From Actinomycetes bacterium (GTDB lineage Bacteria > Actinomycetota > Actinomycetes > Actinomycetales > Actinomycetaceae), in the NCBI GenBank assembly GCA_023426345.1, contig JAFAAX010000020.1:1-58989 (forward strand): a stretch of DNA of 58,989 nucleotides, read 5' to 3'. Positions 58,870 to 58,989 of the stretch are shown piece after piece; position 1 is the stretch's first letter; each line of letters opens with the position of its first letter. The translations under genes and the position numbers were made by a program. The notes beneath the pieces are model-generated. The model did no database searches, was not told the origin of the DNA, and saw only the letters and a list, made by a program, of their open reading frames with translations.

Positions 58870-58989
58870 TCAGACCAGGATCTCGAGGTCTGCCAGCGCC
58901 CGCGGGCGGTGGCGCTCGATGTGGCGGATCTCCTGGGCGGCCCACGCGTCCCACCAGGGGCGATAGGTGTCGCCGTCGCGTTCCAGGGC
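58870..58989 (-). CDS. C-terminal fragment of an unidentified protein, cut by window edge
   Basis: A minus-strand frame open to the right edge ends at a TGA at 58870-58872. The 38 visible residues include TYRPWWDAWAAQEIRHIERH and end RALADLEILV. The W-x2-W-x3-E pattern and the ADLEI ending recall the C-terminal part of small P-loop nucleoside kinases, but this is too short to be sure. Confidence 0.5.
   Translation of the reverse strand, partial: ALERDGDTYRPWWDAWAAQEIRHIERHRPRALADLEILV

Noticed and set aside
1..58989. tRNA or rRNA genes
   Set aside because: I looked for cloverleaf-type elements and rRNA core sequences in gaps and found none.

Overview
The window is very GC-rich, strongly codon-biased DNA with dense, mostly conserved bacterial genes. 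Typical actinobacterial traits are present: lipoprotein sugar-binding components with alanine/serine-rich tails, a CU044_5270-type protein paired with an ECF sigma factor, an Rv1069c-like membrane hydrolase, an Ada-AlkA fusion, and many start codons placed 6-7 bases after a TANNNT -10 box (leaderless mRNAs). A member of the Actinomycetaceae (Actinomyces/Schaalia-like) is my best guess; this is inference, since there is no rRNA here.

Layout. 1-7.8 kb: a glycoside locus. A ROK repressor, a GH4 phospho-glycosidase and a BadF-type sugar kinase run leftward, and an ABC importer (binding protein plus two permeases, no ATPase) runs rightward, with two related operator-like sites between them. 7.9-10.7 kb: alkylation repair (Ada-AlkA fusion, Ogt) and a TspO-like protein. 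11-26.9 kb: a sugar-uptake block with an Rbs-type ABC operon (ROK kinase, permease, binding lipoprotein, double ATPase, TIM-barrel-like hydrolase) opposite a ROK repressor; a GntR/HutC regulator with an ascorbate-type PTS (IIC, IIB, IIA) and a SIS protein; and a LacI-regulated Thu/Mal-type ABC importer. 26.9-39.7 kb: chromosomal housekeeping genes (HAD phosphatase, serS, drug-type ABC exporter, diacylglycerol-kinase-like protein, pheA, ECF sigma factor with its membrane partner, a large DUF6541-like membrane protein) mixed with three toxin-antitoxin remnants or modules. 39.9-50.2 kb: an envelope-polysaccharide neighbourhood with a degenerate GGDEF-EAL protein, a GH18-like protein with two chitin-binding modules, a divergent cellulose-synthase-like GT2, a DedA protein and a kinase-like/LPG-synthase-like membrane fusion. 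50.2-59 kb: repeat-rich intergenic DNA, hydrolases, an oxidoreductase, a methyltransferase, an OmpA lipoprotein with YGDGSG repeats and a TIGR01777 SDR protein.

The most unusual layer lies across the genes rather than in them. I see three families of short dispersed repeats. Family A (core GACGAGGGCGGC, often preceded by CCCATTGAC or CCCATCGAC) has 28 exact copies of its 10-base core. It sits at gene ends, near promoters and inside disordered linkers of conserved proteins, where it usually encodes DEGG-like peptides; several copies form inverted pairs. Family B is a 22-bp tandem unit starting ACCGAAGTCG or ACCGAACTCG, found at three intergenic loci with a one-unit copy at a fourth, and associated with a perfect 22-bp hairpin at 50.5 kb. 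Family C is a 19-20-bp unit (GGGAAGCGATCTGCCC-like) in inverted arrays. The 11-27.8 kb sugar-uptake block is almost free of family A, so it may be a more recent arrival.
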